Assembly (NCBI RefSeq): GCF_015767675.1
Contig: NZ_CP065218.1
Location: 1,116,001-1,180,000 of the forward strand
DNA from: Vibrio navarrensis
GTDB taxonomy: Bacteria > Pseudomonadota > Gammaproteobacteria > Enterobacterales > Vibrionaceae
Reading direction: 5' to 3'
Length of the DNA stretch: 64,000 nt
Every line of letters begins with the position of its first letter. Positions within the stretch are counted from its first letter, which is position 1. Both the position numbers and the translations under genes were made by a program. Shown here piece after piece: positions 8,894 through 17,305 of the stretch. The notes beneath the pieces were generated by a model. That model was given only the letters and a program-made list of their open reading frames with translations, did no database searches and was not told where the DNA came from.

Positions 8894-9898
8894 ATGTCTT
8901 TTCCTGTTCTCATCTGTGATGATTCAGCGCTTGCAAGAAAGCAGATGGCACGCTCACTGCCTGCTTCACTTAATGCCGACATAACCTTTGCAGTGCATGG
9001 ACTCAATGCGCTAGAGGAGTTGGGCAAGCAAAAATTTAAGTTTATGTTCCTCGATCTCACCATGCCAGAGCTCGATGGATTTGAAACGCTTGAAGCCATG
9101 CGCAGCCGAGGTGATGACACCCCGGTGATTGTTGTTTCCGGTGATATCCAGCCCAAAGCGAAAGAGAGGGTGTTTGCCCTCGGGGCGAAAGCGTTTATTC
9201 AAAAGCCGATTGCGCCAGACGAACTTAAAGCGACGCTGAGAGAGTTGGTTGAGCCAGACTCAGTGCCGCAAGTGATCACGCCGAAAACGCTGGAACTGCC
9301 CATTCTGCGTCGAAGAGATATCTACATGGAAGTGGCGAACGTTTCGATTGGTCGTGCAGCCGATGCACTGGCGCGACATTTTGACGTGTTTGTCCATTTG
9401 CCGCTGCCCAATGTGAATATTTTTGAGCTCAGTGAACTGCACATGGCACTAAGAGATTTAGCAGAAAGCGCCAACGTTTCTGGAGTGTGCCAAGGGTTTA
9501 GCGGTGAAGGGATTGCTGGTGAAGCGCTGGTTCTGCTCAGTGATTCCAGTGTGGCCGACCTGAAAAAACTGATGAAGGTGCCCGCCGACAGTGAAGAGCT
9601 AGAGGAGTTGGAACTGCTGATGGATGTCTCTAACATTCTGGTTGGTTCCTTTCTCAACGGCCTTGGCCAGCAGGCGGAAGTGCGTTTTTTCCAAAGCTCA
9701 CCGGTGTTGTTAGGGCAACATATTTCGATTGATTCCGTTATCGAAAATACCACAGGTTCTTTTACCAAAACCATGACTTTTGAAGTGAGCTACACCATCG
9801 AAGGCACAAGCATACGTTGCGATCTGCTGTTTATGTTCGTTGATGAGTCTTTACCGCTTTTAGACAATAAACTCGCGTACCTGATGGAGGACTTTTAA
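8894..9898 (+). CDS. Response regulator with C-terminal CheC-like phosphatase domain
   Basis: A 334-residue two-domain protein. The receiver (about 1-120) has the acidic pair in CDDSALARK, the phospho-acceptor in FLDLTMPELDGF, and the Lys in FIQKPIAPDEL. The C-terminal region (about 150-334) is CheC/CheX-like, with two phosphatase-helix-like segments: NVSIGRAADALARHF and the later ELLMDVSNILVGSFLNGLG. CheC proteins dephosphorylate CheY-P or other receivers, so this may act as a phosphate sink or phosphatase for another system. GGGTGG precedes ATG 8894. The stop overlaps the next gene by one base. Confidence 0.85.
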   Translation: MSFPVLICDDSALARKQMARSLPASLNADITFAVHGLNALEELGKQKFKFMFLDLTMPELDGFETLEAMRSRGDDTPVIVVSGDIQPKAKERVFALGAKAFIQKPIAPDELKATLRELVEPDSVPQVITPKTLELPILRRRDIYMEVANVSIGRAADALARHFDVFVHLPLPNVNIFELSELHMALRDLAESANVSGVCQGFSGEGIAGEALVLLSDSSVADLKKLMKVPADSEELEELELLMDVSNILVGSFLNGLGQQAEVRFFQSSPVLLGQHISIDSVIENTTGSFTKTMTFEVSYTIEGTSIRCDLLFMFVDESLPLLDNKLAYLMEDF

Positions 9899-10341
9899 TG
9901 CTTAATCTTCCTGCAGAGTTTGAACAATTCCACTGGATGGTGGATATGGTACAAAATGTCGACATGGGCTTGATTGTGCTGGATACCGAGTACAATGTGC
10001 AGGTATGGAACGGTTTTATGACCCACCACAGTGGCAAGCAAGCGCATGATGCGATTGGCAAATCGATTTTTGAGCTGTTTCCTGAGATCCCACAAGAGTG
10101 GTTTAGGCTGAAAACGAAGCCAGTGTATAACTTAGGCTGTCGCAGTTTTATCACTTGGCGTCAGCGCCCCTATTTGTTCCGTTGTCGCAACGTGCGCCCT
10201 GTTACCCAGCAGGCCGACTTCATGTATCAGAACGTGACGCTCAATCCAATGCGCACCCCTACGGGCCAAGTGAAATCGCTCTTTCTATCGATTCAGGATG
10301 CGACTGCCGAGGCGATCATGGCCCAGCAGCAGAACTCGTAG
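9898..10341 (+). CDS. Stand-alone PAS-domain protein
   Basis: A 147-residue protein that is essentially one PAS fold: NVDMGLIVLDTEYNVQVWNGFM at about 20-40, GKSIFELFPEIP at about 57-68, and a final strand region FLSIQDATAEA. It has no output domain (no GGDEF, kinase or HTH). Its ATG shares one base with the stop of the upstream receiver-CheC gene, so the two are coupled and probably work together, with the PAS protein as sensor or adaptor. The ligand or cofactor cannot be told from sequence. Confidence 0.8.
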   Translation: MLNLPAEFEQFHWMVDMVQNVDMGLIVLDTEYNVQVWNGFMTHHSGKQAHDAIGKSIFELFPEIPQEWFRLKTKPVYNLGCRSFITWRQRPYLFRCRNVRPVTQQADFMYQNVTLNPMRTPTGQVKSLFLSIQDATAEAIMAQQQNS

Positions 10342-10363
10342 TAAAAAATCGTCAAATGCCAGC

Positions 10364-10390
10364 AAAAGCCAAGGAACTCCTTGGCTTTTT
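10364..10390 (+). terminator. Rho-independent terminator after the PAS gene
   Basis: A perfect 11-bp stem, aaaagccaagg with ccttggctttt, closes an AACT loop and runs into TTTTT. It separates the receiver-CheC/PAS unit from nnrD. Confidence 0.9.
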
Positions 10391-10427
10391 ACTTCATCAC
10401 CAGTCACGGATTCGGGAGAGCGATGGT

Positions 10428-11934
10428 ATGCCATCACAAAACACTCAATGCCTTTATCAAGCTCGTCAAGTGAGAGAGGGAGAAGTTGTGGTCGCCAAAG
10501 CGCAGGGCGTCAGCTTATATCAGTTGATGGAACGCGCGGGAGCGCGCGGGAGCGGCGGCCTTTGCCCTGATGATGGAACAGTACCCATCATTGCGTGAGC
10601 TGTGCGTGGTGTGCGGCAAAGGCAACAACGGTGGTGACGGCTATGTAGTGGCTCGTTTGGCGAAAGAGCACGGAATGGTGGTGCATTTAGTCCAAGTTGG
10701 CGAGCCGGAACGATTGCAAGGCGATGCGCGTGAGGCGATGCTGGCATGTCAGCGCGGCGGCGGAACCATCATGAGTGAAAAAGCGTTACCACTTTTGTTG
10801 AATCAATGTGATGTGGTGGTGGATGCGCTGCTTGGTACGGGGTTAAGCGGCTTGGTTCGCGGTGAGCTGGTGACACTGATCGACATGCTCAATCACAGTG
10901 GTAAACCTGTGTTGTCCATTGATATTCCGTCGGGCTTGTGTGCCGATAGCGGGCAAATACTTGGCGCAGCGGTGCACGCAGCACACACCATCACATTTAT
11001 TGGTATCAAGCAAGGCCTCATGACCGGGCAAGCGAGAGCATGCCGCGGCAAGCTCCATTTTGCTGGATTAGAGGTCGCTGATCACTTTGCTCGGCAGGTG
11101 AAGACGTACATTGAGGCGATGGACAAAAACAGCTTGGCGGATTGGCTGCCAAAACGCTCGCCCGTTGCGCACAAAGGCGATCATGGCAAACTGCTTTTGA
11201 TGGGCGGAAATCGCAGTATGGCGGGGGCCATTCGCCTTGCTGCCGGTGCGGCGGCAAGAAGTGGCGCTGGCTTGTTGGTGGCGTTGACGCACCCTGAATC
11301 CGCTTTGCCGCTGCAAGTGAGTTGCCCTGAAGTCATGACCGCCGCTTGGATGCAAAACTCGGCGGAGTTGGAAAAGCGCATCGGTTGGGCTGATGTGTTG
11401 GTCGCAGGGCCTGGATTGGGGTTGGATGAGTGGGCGAAGAGTCTTTGGTTGTCGATAAAAGCGTTCCATGGACCGTGTGTACTGGATGCAGACGGGCTCA
11501 ACTGGCTGGCAAGGCACCCGGATCACAATGATCTGCGCGTCATTACGCCCCATCCCGGCGAAGCGGCGCGTTTACTTGGTTGCAGTGTCGCGGAAATCGA
11601 GGCGGATCGTTTTGCTGCTGTTCAAGTGCTGCAAGCGCAATATGGCGGCGTAGCGGTGTTGAAAGGGGCAGGGACTCTGATTTGTGATGGCAATAAAACC
11701 TACGTGTGTGATGCAGGCAATCCCGGCATGGCCAGTGGCGGCATGGGGGATGTGCTAGCTGGAGTGATTGGCGCATTGCTGGCGCAGAAGTTACCACTGC
11801 TGTCGGCGGCTAGGCTTGGGGTGTTGCTGCATAGCTGCGCTGCCGATCTTTGCGCGCAGCGCCACGGTGAAATAGGGCTGCTCGCTTCCGATTTGCCGGA
11901 TGAAATTCGCCGCTTACTGAATGGAAAAGCCTGA
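10428..11934 (+). pseudogene. nnrD: Bifunctional NAD(P)HX epimerase/dehydratase, frameshifted near the N-terminus
   Basis: The intact enzyme repairs hydrated NADH and NADPH: an N-terminal YjeF_N epimerase and a C-terminal ADP-dependent dehydratase. The reading frame starts at ATG 10428 (GGGAGAG upstream) and runs to ...LYQLMERAG, then is shifted by a 10-bp tandem duplication at 10533-10552. Removing one copy restores ERAGAAAFALMMEQYPSL and the rest of the protein. After the break the epimerase motif GKGNNGGDGYVVARL and dehydratase motifs (LLMGGNRSMAGAIRLA; MASGGMGDVLAGVIGALL) are intact. Reinitiation at ATG 10570 could give a 454-residue protein lacking about 46 N-terminal residues. True mutation, phase-variable allele and assembly error cannot be separated here. 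Confidence 0.85.
10533..10552 (+). repeat. 10-bp tandem duplication inside nnrD
   Basis: Two exact, adjacent copies of cgcgcgggag (10533-10542 and 10543-10552). The unit length is not a multiple of three, so it shifts the nnrD frame. Deleting either copy restores a continuous conserved coding frame. Confidence 0.95.
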
Positions 11935-11951
11935 TCAATCGGCGATCAGGC
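11929..11951. terminator. Hairpin between convergent nnrD and outer-membrane protein genes
   Basis: An eight-base stem, gcctgatc (11929-11936) with gatcaggc (11944-11951), overlaps the nnrD stop codon and lies 14 bp after the minus-strand gene. T runs are poor on both sides, so its strength as a terminator is uncertain. Confidence 0.5.
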
Positions 11952-11965
11952 AACAAGGTATAACA

Positions 11966-12520
11966 TTAGAACGAGAAGTTAACGCCCGCGCTGATCGAGG
12001 TCGCATGCTCATCGTTTGGTAGCATTTGGTATGTGACCGCCGCATCCAGCGTCAAGCGCTGGTCAAACGGCGACGCCAAACTGACCCCGGCGCTGGCATA
12101 AGGCTTGACACTGCTGTCCTTATCCACTTTCTCCACCGAATTGGTTGCATCCCACGTCGTCAGCTCTGACTCAATGTAGCTCGCCCCTGCTTTTCCATAC
12201 ACGCTCAAAATGCCGAGGTGTTGGTCAACGCGCAGGCCAAGGCCGTAAGAGTTGTATGTTTGCGCGAAATCGTTAGAAGTCGCCGAGACACTTTTGTTCA
12301 AGGTTTCAACTTTTTTGTAGCTCAGATCGGCCGAGAGAAAGTCGGTTAGTTGGTGGTTGTAACCGGCTTGAATAAAGTAAGCGAGTTCATCATTTGAGTT
12401 GTTGGTGACCATGGTCGCTCCGACATTGGTATACAGAGCACCTCGTTGTCCTTTGGCGTGCGCCATCGCTGTCGGTAGGGTAGCCAGCAATGCCAGCGTT
12501 ACAAGAGTCATCTTTTTCAT
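11966..12520 (-). CDS. Small outer-membrane beta-barrel protein (OmpA/OmpX-like fold)
   Basis: A 184-residue precursor with a clear signal peptide (MKKMTLVTLALLATLPTAMAHA, cleavage near AHA-KG). The mature part has alternating strands rich in Tyr, Gly and Ser (GALYTNVGATMV, YFIQAGYNHQL, SYGLGLRVDQHL, VYGKAGASYIE) and ends SISAGVNFSF with a terminal Phe, the signature recognised by the BAM machinery. Length suggests an eight-stranded barrel. The start is placed at the Met beginning MKKMTL; 13 further in-frame codons upstream would spoil the signal peptide. Specific role unknown. Confidence 0.82.
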   Translation of the reverse strand: MKKMTLVTLALLATLPTAMAHAKGQRGALYTNVGATMVTNNSNDELAYFIQAGYNHQLTDFLSADLSYKKVETLNKSVSATSNDFAQTYNSYGLGLRVDQHLGILSVYGKAGASYIESELTTWDATNSVEKVDKDSSVKPYASAGVSLASPFDQRLTLDAAVTYQMLPNDEHATSISAGVNFSF

Positions 12521-12639
12521 ATTCAACACAGCCTTCGTTGTCCGTTTGCCGAGTGGCAAAAAATAGGTACGTTAAATAATACTTAGCAAGAATCAGTCCT
12601 TTTTTCCTATAAATTGCCTATTTTTTCTCGGAGAGAAGT

Positions 12640-12768
12640 TTGTTACGCACATCGAAGCCGCGTCGACTTACTGCGCACTTTGACAAAAACCATCAAGTGA
12701 TTAGAAATAGCGGGGAAAGGATTGCGCAAGCGATTGCTCAGGTGTTTGATGATAACGTACTGAAATAA
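12640..12768 (+). CDS. Possible small basic protein (42 residues)
   Basis: A TTG start, preceded by CGGAGAG with about five bases of spacing, opens a frame of 42 codons ending TAA. The product is basic and protein-like (LRTSKPRRLTAHFDKNHQ...RIAQAIAQVFDDN). I recognise no family, and a TTG start makes it uncertain. It lies in the 320-bp gap between the outer-membrane protein gene and guaC. Confidence 0.3.
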   Translation: MLRTSKPRRLTAHFDKNHQVIRNSGERIAQAIAQVFDDNVLK

Positions 12769-12856
12769 AAAAGGAAAAATGGAAGAAAGAAAACTGAGGG
12801 TGTTTAAGGTATGAAAACTCGGCAATGGTAGCACAAAAAAAAGTGAAAAATCAGAC

Positions 12857-12884
12857 TTGTCGAAAAAAAATCACAACCTATAAT
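12857..12884 (+). promoter_or_regulatory. Sigma70-type promoter upstream of guaC
   Basis: TTGTCG (12857-12862) and a perfect TATAAT (12879-12884) are separated by 16 bp. Transcription should begin near 12890-12892, at the foot of the hairpin described in the next entry. Confidence 0.6.
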
Positions 12885-12888
12885 GCTG

Positions 12889-12921
12889 AAAACCGGAGCG
12901 TCTGCCAACGCTCCGGTTTTT
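12889..12921 (+). terminator. Terminator-like hairpin at the 5' end of the guaC leader
   Basis: The stem aaccggagcg (12891-12900) pairs with cgctccggtt (12909-12918), with an eight-base loop, followed by a run of seven Ts. It has all features of an intrinsic terminator but lies directly at the predicted start of transcription, about 90 bp before guaC. It may be a 5' stabilising hairpin, an attenuator, or the end of an unrelated upstream transcript. Confidence 0.6.
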
Positions 12922-13011
12922 TTGTGTCCGAAAAACAGTAACCTCGTCTGCCAACTTGGTTACTACGCACTCTGCGATGACACATACAGTTATGAATCAA
13001 GGAATTACACA

Positions 13012-14058
13012 ATGCGTATCGAACAAGAACTTAAGTTAGGTTTTAAAGATGTCCTGTTTCGCCCGAAACGTTCTACCCTGAAAAGCCGTTCTCAAGTAAA
13101 TTTAACCCGCGAGTTTACATTCAAACATAGTGGTCGTCAATGGTCTGGTGTACCTGTGATTGCCGCCAATATGGACTCGGTGGGTAGCTTCGAAATGGCG
13201 AAAGCCTTGGCTGAACATGGTGTCATGACCGCCGTTCATAAACACTATACCGTGCAAGATTGGGCCGATTTCGTCAAAGGGGCGAACCGTGAAACGCTCA
13301 ACAAAGTGATGGTTTCAACCGGCACATCAGAAGCGGATTTTCAAAAAACCAAAGATGTGATGGCGCTTTCTGACGAGCTGATTTTCATCTGCATCGATAT
13401 CGCTAACGGCTACTCTGAGCATTTGGTGGAGTACGTTCAGCAAGTGCGTGCCGCATTCCCAGACAAAGTGATCTCAGCAGGTAACGTTGTCACTGGCGAT
13501 ATGTGCGAAGAGCTGATCCTTGCTGGCGCAGACATCGTTAAAGTGGGTATCGGCCCAGGTTCAGTATGTACCACTCGCGTGAAAACGGGCGTTGGCTATC
13601 CACAGCTTTCTGCCATCATTGAGTGTGCCGATGCCGCGCACGGCCTTGGTGGCCGCATTGTCGGTGACGGTGGCTGCGCATGTGCTGGCGATGTCGCGAA
13701 AGCCTTCGGCGGCGGCGCAGATTTCGTGATGTTAGGCGGCATGCTCGCTGGCCATGAGGAATCAGGCGGTGAGTTAGTGGTGAAAGATGGCGAAAGCTAC
13801 ATGAAGTTCTACGGCATGTCTTCAAAGAGCGCGATGGACAAGCACTCCGGCGGCGTTGCGGGCTACCGCGCTGCGGAAGGAAAAACCGTACTATTGCCAT
13901 ACCGCGGCAGTGTCCACGGCACCATTCAAGACATCCTTGGTGGCGTGCGTTCAACCTGTACCTACGTAGGCGCAGCAGAGCTTCGCGAGCTTACCAAACG
14001 CACCACTTTCATCCGAGTTCTTGAGCAAGAGAACAATGTGTTTGGTAAAGAGAAGTAA
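13012..14058 (+). CDS. guaC: GMP reductase
   Basis: GuaC converts GMP to IMP and ammonia with NADPH, in purine salvage. The 348-residue product beginning [20 protein letters not shown] matches the usual length (about 347). The catalytic Cys is in [19 protein letters not shown] and the phosphate-binding region in [18 protein letters not shown]. The frame is open further upstream through the leader hairpin, but the conserved start is ATG 13012 after AAGGAATTAC. No CBS insertion is present, which separates it from GuaB. Confidence 0.96.
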   Translation: MRIEQELKLGFKDVLFRPKRSTLKSRSQVNLTREFTFKHSGRQWSGVPVIAANMDSVGSFEMAKALAEHGVMTAVHKHYTVQDWADFVKGANRETLNKVMVSTGTSEADFQKTKDVMALSDELIFICIDIANGYSEHLVEYVQQVRAAFPDKVISAGNVVTGDMCEELILAGADIVKVGIGPGSVCTTRVKTGVGYPQLSAIIECADAAHGLGGRIVGDGGCACAGDVAKAFGGGADFVMLGGMLAGHEESGGELVVKDGESYMKFYGMSSKSAMDKHSGGVAGYRAAEGKTVLLPYRGSVHGTIQDILGGVRSTCTYVGAAELRELTKRTTFIRVLEQENNVFGKEK

Positions 14059-14089
14059 GCCAACACATCGAAAAAATAATGCACAATTA

Positions 14090-14117
14090 AGGGCCGCTTT
14101 TTGCGGCTCTTTTTTAC
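14090..14117 (+). terminator. Rho-independent terminator after guaC
   Basis: gggccgc and gcggctc pair around a TTTTT loop (one G-U pair), followed by TTTTTT, about 30 bp after the guaC stop. Confidence 0.85.
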
Positions 14118-14561
14118 GTCAAAAAGGGTAAGTGGCGACAGAGACAAGCTTTTACTATTTTTCGGAACTTATCACCGAAGCTGGTAGATAACTTCTACCT
14201 CAAAGATAAGGAGCCCCAGTGCCTATGTTTGAGATGGCTTTTCGACGGTGCGAGTGAGCTTTAACTTTCCTTCAAGGAACTGCTGGCAATCACTTCCCTT
14301 CCTGCCCATGCGCTGCTAGCAGGCCTACATTTTGATAAACAATTCACGCTTTTTAGATTGAACTCCTGCCATTTAAATAAGAATACCTTGCCAACGATCA
14401 CCTAATTTAGGTTTGATATAGAATTTTTCTATGGAAGTGCTAGGAAATATGCATTTCATCCCCTTGAGTAGATTTCATATTATGGGTGGGAAATCAAGGT
14501 TGGCTATTTAACATACAATAAACAGTGGTCTTAACCGAATTTTTGCAAACCGATAATATAC
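14118..14561. other. Gene-free AT-rich interval ahead of the MalE-GH32 cassette
   Basis: I find no supportable gene in these roughly 440 bases. There is an inverted repeat GAAAT-ATGC-ATTTC at 14444-14457 and an imperfect one near 14183-14199. The interval is AT-richer than the guaC side and may mark the left boundary of an acquired cassette. The cassette promoter should lie in its last 150 bases, but I see no convincing -35/-10 pair. Confidence 0.5.
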
Positions 14562-14576
14562 GTGAAATGGAATCCA

Positions 14577-15764
14577 ATGATGAAGAAGATGAACCTAAGC
14601 ATGATTGCACTAAGTACTTTTGTAGCAATCAGTCCAATGAACTCTTTTGCAGCGATTCAAGAGGGGCAGTTAACAATCTGGATGAGTGGTGATAAAGGCT
14701 ATAAGGGAATGGCTGAGGTCGGTAAACGCTTTGAGGCAGATACGGGTATTCCGGTGACAGTTGCTCATCCTGGTTCTCTGCAAGATATATTTCCTCAAAC
14801 CGCAGCATTAGGAGATGGTCCAGATATCATGCTGTTTGCCCACGATCGGTTTGGTGGATATGCTGAAGCTGGCCTTCTAGTCGAAATAAAGCCTTCAAAA
14901 GCCACTAAAGAGGGTATCGTAGATTTTGCGTGGGATGCAGTGGACTACAAAGGTAAGATTGTCGGCTATCCAATCGCAATTGAATCGTTATCTCTTATCT
15001 ATAACAAGGACCTACTTCCTAATCCTCCAAAGAACTGGGAAGAAATTGAAGCTCTAGATAAAGAACTGCAAAAGGATGGCAAGAAAGCCATTATGTGGAA
15101 TTTGAAAGAGCCGTATTTCACTTGGCCTTTGATGGCTGCAAATGGTGGTTATGCCTTTAAGAAAACTGCTTTTGGTTATGACGTCAAGGATGCTGGTGTA
15201 GCGAATTCGGGGGCAAAAAACGCAATGTCACTGGTGAAAAGTTTGGTAAGCAAAGGAGTCATCTCCGCCGATATGGATTACTCCGTATCAGAAGCTGAAT
15301 TTAATCAGGGGCGTGTTGCTATGACGATCAACGGTCCTTGGTCTTGGACCAATATGGACAAATCAGGCGTAAACTACGGTGTAACCACGTTGCTGAAGTT
15401 CAATGGTCAAGATTCAAAACCTTTTGTAGGTGTGTTGGCTGCAGGTATTAGCACTGCCTCTCCCAATCGAGATCTGGCGATCGAATTTTTGGAGAACTAC
15501 CTGCTAACCAAAGAAGGTTTACGAACGGTTAATAACGATTCCGCTTTGGGGGCAGTAGCACTAAAGTCTTTTCAGCAAGAACTTGAACAAGATCCACGTA
15601 TAGCTGCGACAATGGATAATGCTATCAATGGTGAAATTATGCCCAATATACCAGAAATGAATGGGTTCTGGGGTGCGGTTAAGAGTGCCATTGTTAATAT
15701 TGTTGATGGCCGTCAAACTGTAGACGCGGCTCTTGAAGATGCCAAAAAACAAATGACCAAATAA
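14577..15764 (+). CDS. MalE-like periplasmic sugar-binding protein (orphan)
   Basis: A 395-residue periplasmic binding protein strongly resembling E. coli MalE along its length. It has a signal peptide ending NSFA-AI and conserved blocks INGDKGY-like [52 protein letters not shown] [32 protein letters not shown] and [13 protein letters not shown]. MalE delivers maltodextrins to MalFGK2, but no permease or ATPase gene lies here; the next gene is a GH32 fructosidase. A beta-fructoside or sucrose-like ligand is therefore an inference. ATG 14577 is chosen (GGAA just upstream); GTG 14562 is an alternative. Codon and base use look AT-richer than the surroundings. Confidence 0.88.
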   Translation: MMKKMNLSMIALSTFVAISPMNSFAAIQEGQLTIWMSGDKGYKGMAEVGKRFEADTGIPVTVAHPGSLQDIFPQTAALGDGPDIMLFAHDRFGGYAEAGLLVEIKPSKATKEGIVDFAWDAVDYKGKIVGYPIAIESLSLIYNKDLLPNPPKNWEEIEALDKELQKDGKKAIMWNLKEPYFTWPLMAANGGYAFKKTAFGYDVKDAGVANSGAKNAMSLVKSLVSKGVISADMDYSVSEAEFNQGRVAMTINGPWSWTNMDKSGVNYGVTTLLKFNGQDSKPFVGVLAAGISTASPNRDLAIEFLENYLLTKEGLRTVNNDSALGAVALKSFQQELEQDPRIAATMDNAINGEIMPNIPEMNGFWGAVKSAIVNIVDGRQTVDAALEDAKKQMTK

Positions 15765-15795
15765 TCAACGTTATTTCACTTATCCACTCGCTTTA

Positions 15796-15817
15796 GCCCG
15801 CAATTTTCTTTGCGGGC
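15796..15817 (+). terminator. Intercistronic hairpin between the MalE-like and GH32 genes
   Basis: A seven-base stem gcccgca/tgcgggc with loop ATTTTCT lies 31 bp after the binding-protein stop and 28 bp before the GH32 start. The T run that follows is weak (AATTCTTATT). It may give partial termination or stabilise the upstream message, so the binding protein is made in excess. Confidence 0.55.
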
Positions 15818-15845
15818 CAATTCTTATTGGTTTAAGGATACCTCG

Positions 15846-17303
15846 ATGAGACCTCTAACCAGCGATAGTTATCGCCCTAAGTTTCACTTTACACCGCCTT
15901 TTGGCTGGTTGAATGACCCCAATGGCCTAGTTTGTATTAATGACGAATATCATCTCTTTTATCAGTATCACCCTTTTGACACTGTATGGGGGCCCATGCA
16001 CTGGGGACATGCAGTATCTAAAGATCTTTTAAACTGGATTCATATGCCAGTCGCGCTTAAACCGGATAGGTTTGGTGCTTGTTTTTCCGGTAGCGCTGTT
16101 ATTGACTGGAAAAATTCAAGTGGCTTTTTTGATAAGCAGAATACTCACCCAGGTGTAGTTGCATTTTATACGGCAAATTTTCAGCCCAAAGACGGCTCAG
16201 CTTGGATTCAGAGCCAACATGTTGCCGTCAGCCGTGACGGTGGCAAAAGTTGGATCAAGGAGGAAAGCAGCCTTGTATTAGAGAATCCTGGGTTACTTGA
16301 TTTTCGTGATCCCAAGGTGTTCCGCCATGATGAGTCAGAGGCATGGATTATGGTTGTTTCAGAAGGACAGGATATTGGAATTTACCGCTCACTAGACATG
16401 CAAAATTGGAAGAAATCCAGCGTATTTGGTGCTACTGCTGGAGCTCATGACGAGAGTGCACTGGAATGTCCTGATCTTTTTCCGCTTACATTTGAGAATA
16501 AAACATATTGGGTATTGGTTGCCGGTGTGCAGCATTGCGGACCGACGGGCGGAACTGGTACTCAGTATTTTGTAGGTGCCTTCGATGGGTATCAATTTGT
16601 GAATGAAAACTCAGATGAAAGTGTGCTGTGGTTGGATCATGGCCGTGATTTCTATGCAGCACAAAGTTGGTCTGATGTTGCGGATGGTCGACGTATCGCT
16701 ATCGCTTGGATGAGCAATAATTTATATGCAGATAGCATCCCTACCTCCCATTGGCGAGGAGCGATGAGTGTCCCGAGAGAACTAGAGTTAACGAACATAG
16801 AGGGTAGACTACGCTTGGTTAGTAAGCTCCCTCATCAGTGGCTAGATGCACAACCTTCGGATCTTGAGAGTAATGTCTTATTAAGTGAAGGTAATACTTT
16901 ACAGCTATCAAGTGATTTTCAAGTAGGTATCACAAGGTTCTCGTTGTCACTTAGTGTCGGTAGTGATATTGAATATTACCCTCTCGGCAATGACGCAATC
17001 TGCTATACATTTTCCCGCAGTGAGTCCGGTTTAACCGTGACGACCAAACGAAATGTTCTTGATCAGAACGGAAGCAATAAGTACGAGATTCATTTCGCTT
17101 ATGAGAGTGAACTAAAACTGCCGGCTCGTGAACTTGTGGATTTACTCCATGTATCTGATGCCTGTTCCAGTGAAATGCAGTTGTTAGATGGGTTGTATTC
17201 TTTCACTAACCTCGTGTTCTGCCCGGAGCCGTTATCACCAAGATTGGCTTGTACTAAAGGCTTGGTTTCAGTGGCGGAAAGTCGCTTTCAGCGAGTAACG
17301 TAG
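15846..17303 (+). CDS. Glycoside hydrolase family 32 beta-fructosidase (sucrose/fructan hydrolase)
   Basis: GH32 enzymes cleave beta-fructofuranosyl bonds in sucrose, sucrose-6-phosphate or fructans. The 485-residue protein shows all three catalytic motifs: nucleophile Asp in GWLNDPNGL (near residue 24), RDP in DFRDPKVF, and the acid/base Glu in ECPDLFPL. The five-bladed propeller is followed by a C-terminal beta-sandwich. There is no signal peptide, so it acts in the cytoplasm. ATG 15846 with AAGGA upstream is chosen; earlier in-frame codons lie in the hairpin. Without a PTS gene nearby, hydrolysis of unphosphorylated substrate is as likely as sucrose-6-phosphate. Confidence 0.9.
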   Translation: MRPLTSDSYRPKFHFTPPFGWLNDPNGLVCINDEYHLFYQYHPFDTVWGPMHWGHAVSKDLLNWIHMPVALKPDRFGACFSGSAVIDWKNSSGFFDKQNTHPGVVAFYTANFQPKDGSAWIQSQHVAVSRDGGKSWIKEESSLVLENPGLLDFRDPKVFRHDESEAWIMVVSEGQDIGIYRSLDMQNWKKSSVFGATAGAHDESALECPDLFPLTFENKTYWVLVAGVQHCGPTGGTGTQYFVGAFDGYQFVNENSDESVLWLDHGRDFYAAQSWSDVADGRRIAIAWMSNNLYADSIPTSHWRGAMSVPRELELTNIEGRLRLVSKLPHQWLDAQPSDLESNVLLSEGNTLQLSSDFQVGITRFSLSLSVGSDIEYYPLGNDAICYTFSRSESGLTVTTKRNVLDQNGSNKYEIHFAYESELKLPARELVDLLHVSDACSSEMQLLDGLYSFTNLVFCPEPLSPRLACTKGLVSVAESRFQRVT

Positions 17304-17305
17304 AA

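Noticed and set aside
12775..12834. Tiny frames of 11 and 6 codons before the guaC promoter
   Set aside because: Too short and unsupported to call leader peptides, and they lie upstream of the likely transcription start.
13012..14058. IMP dehydrogenase (guaB) as the identity of the GMP reductase gene
   Set aside because: No CBS domains are present and length and N-terminus match GuaC.
14577..15764. Naming the binding protein malE
   Set aside because: No maltose transport or catabolic gene is nearby and its partner is a fructosidase, so a paralogue with other specificity is more likely.
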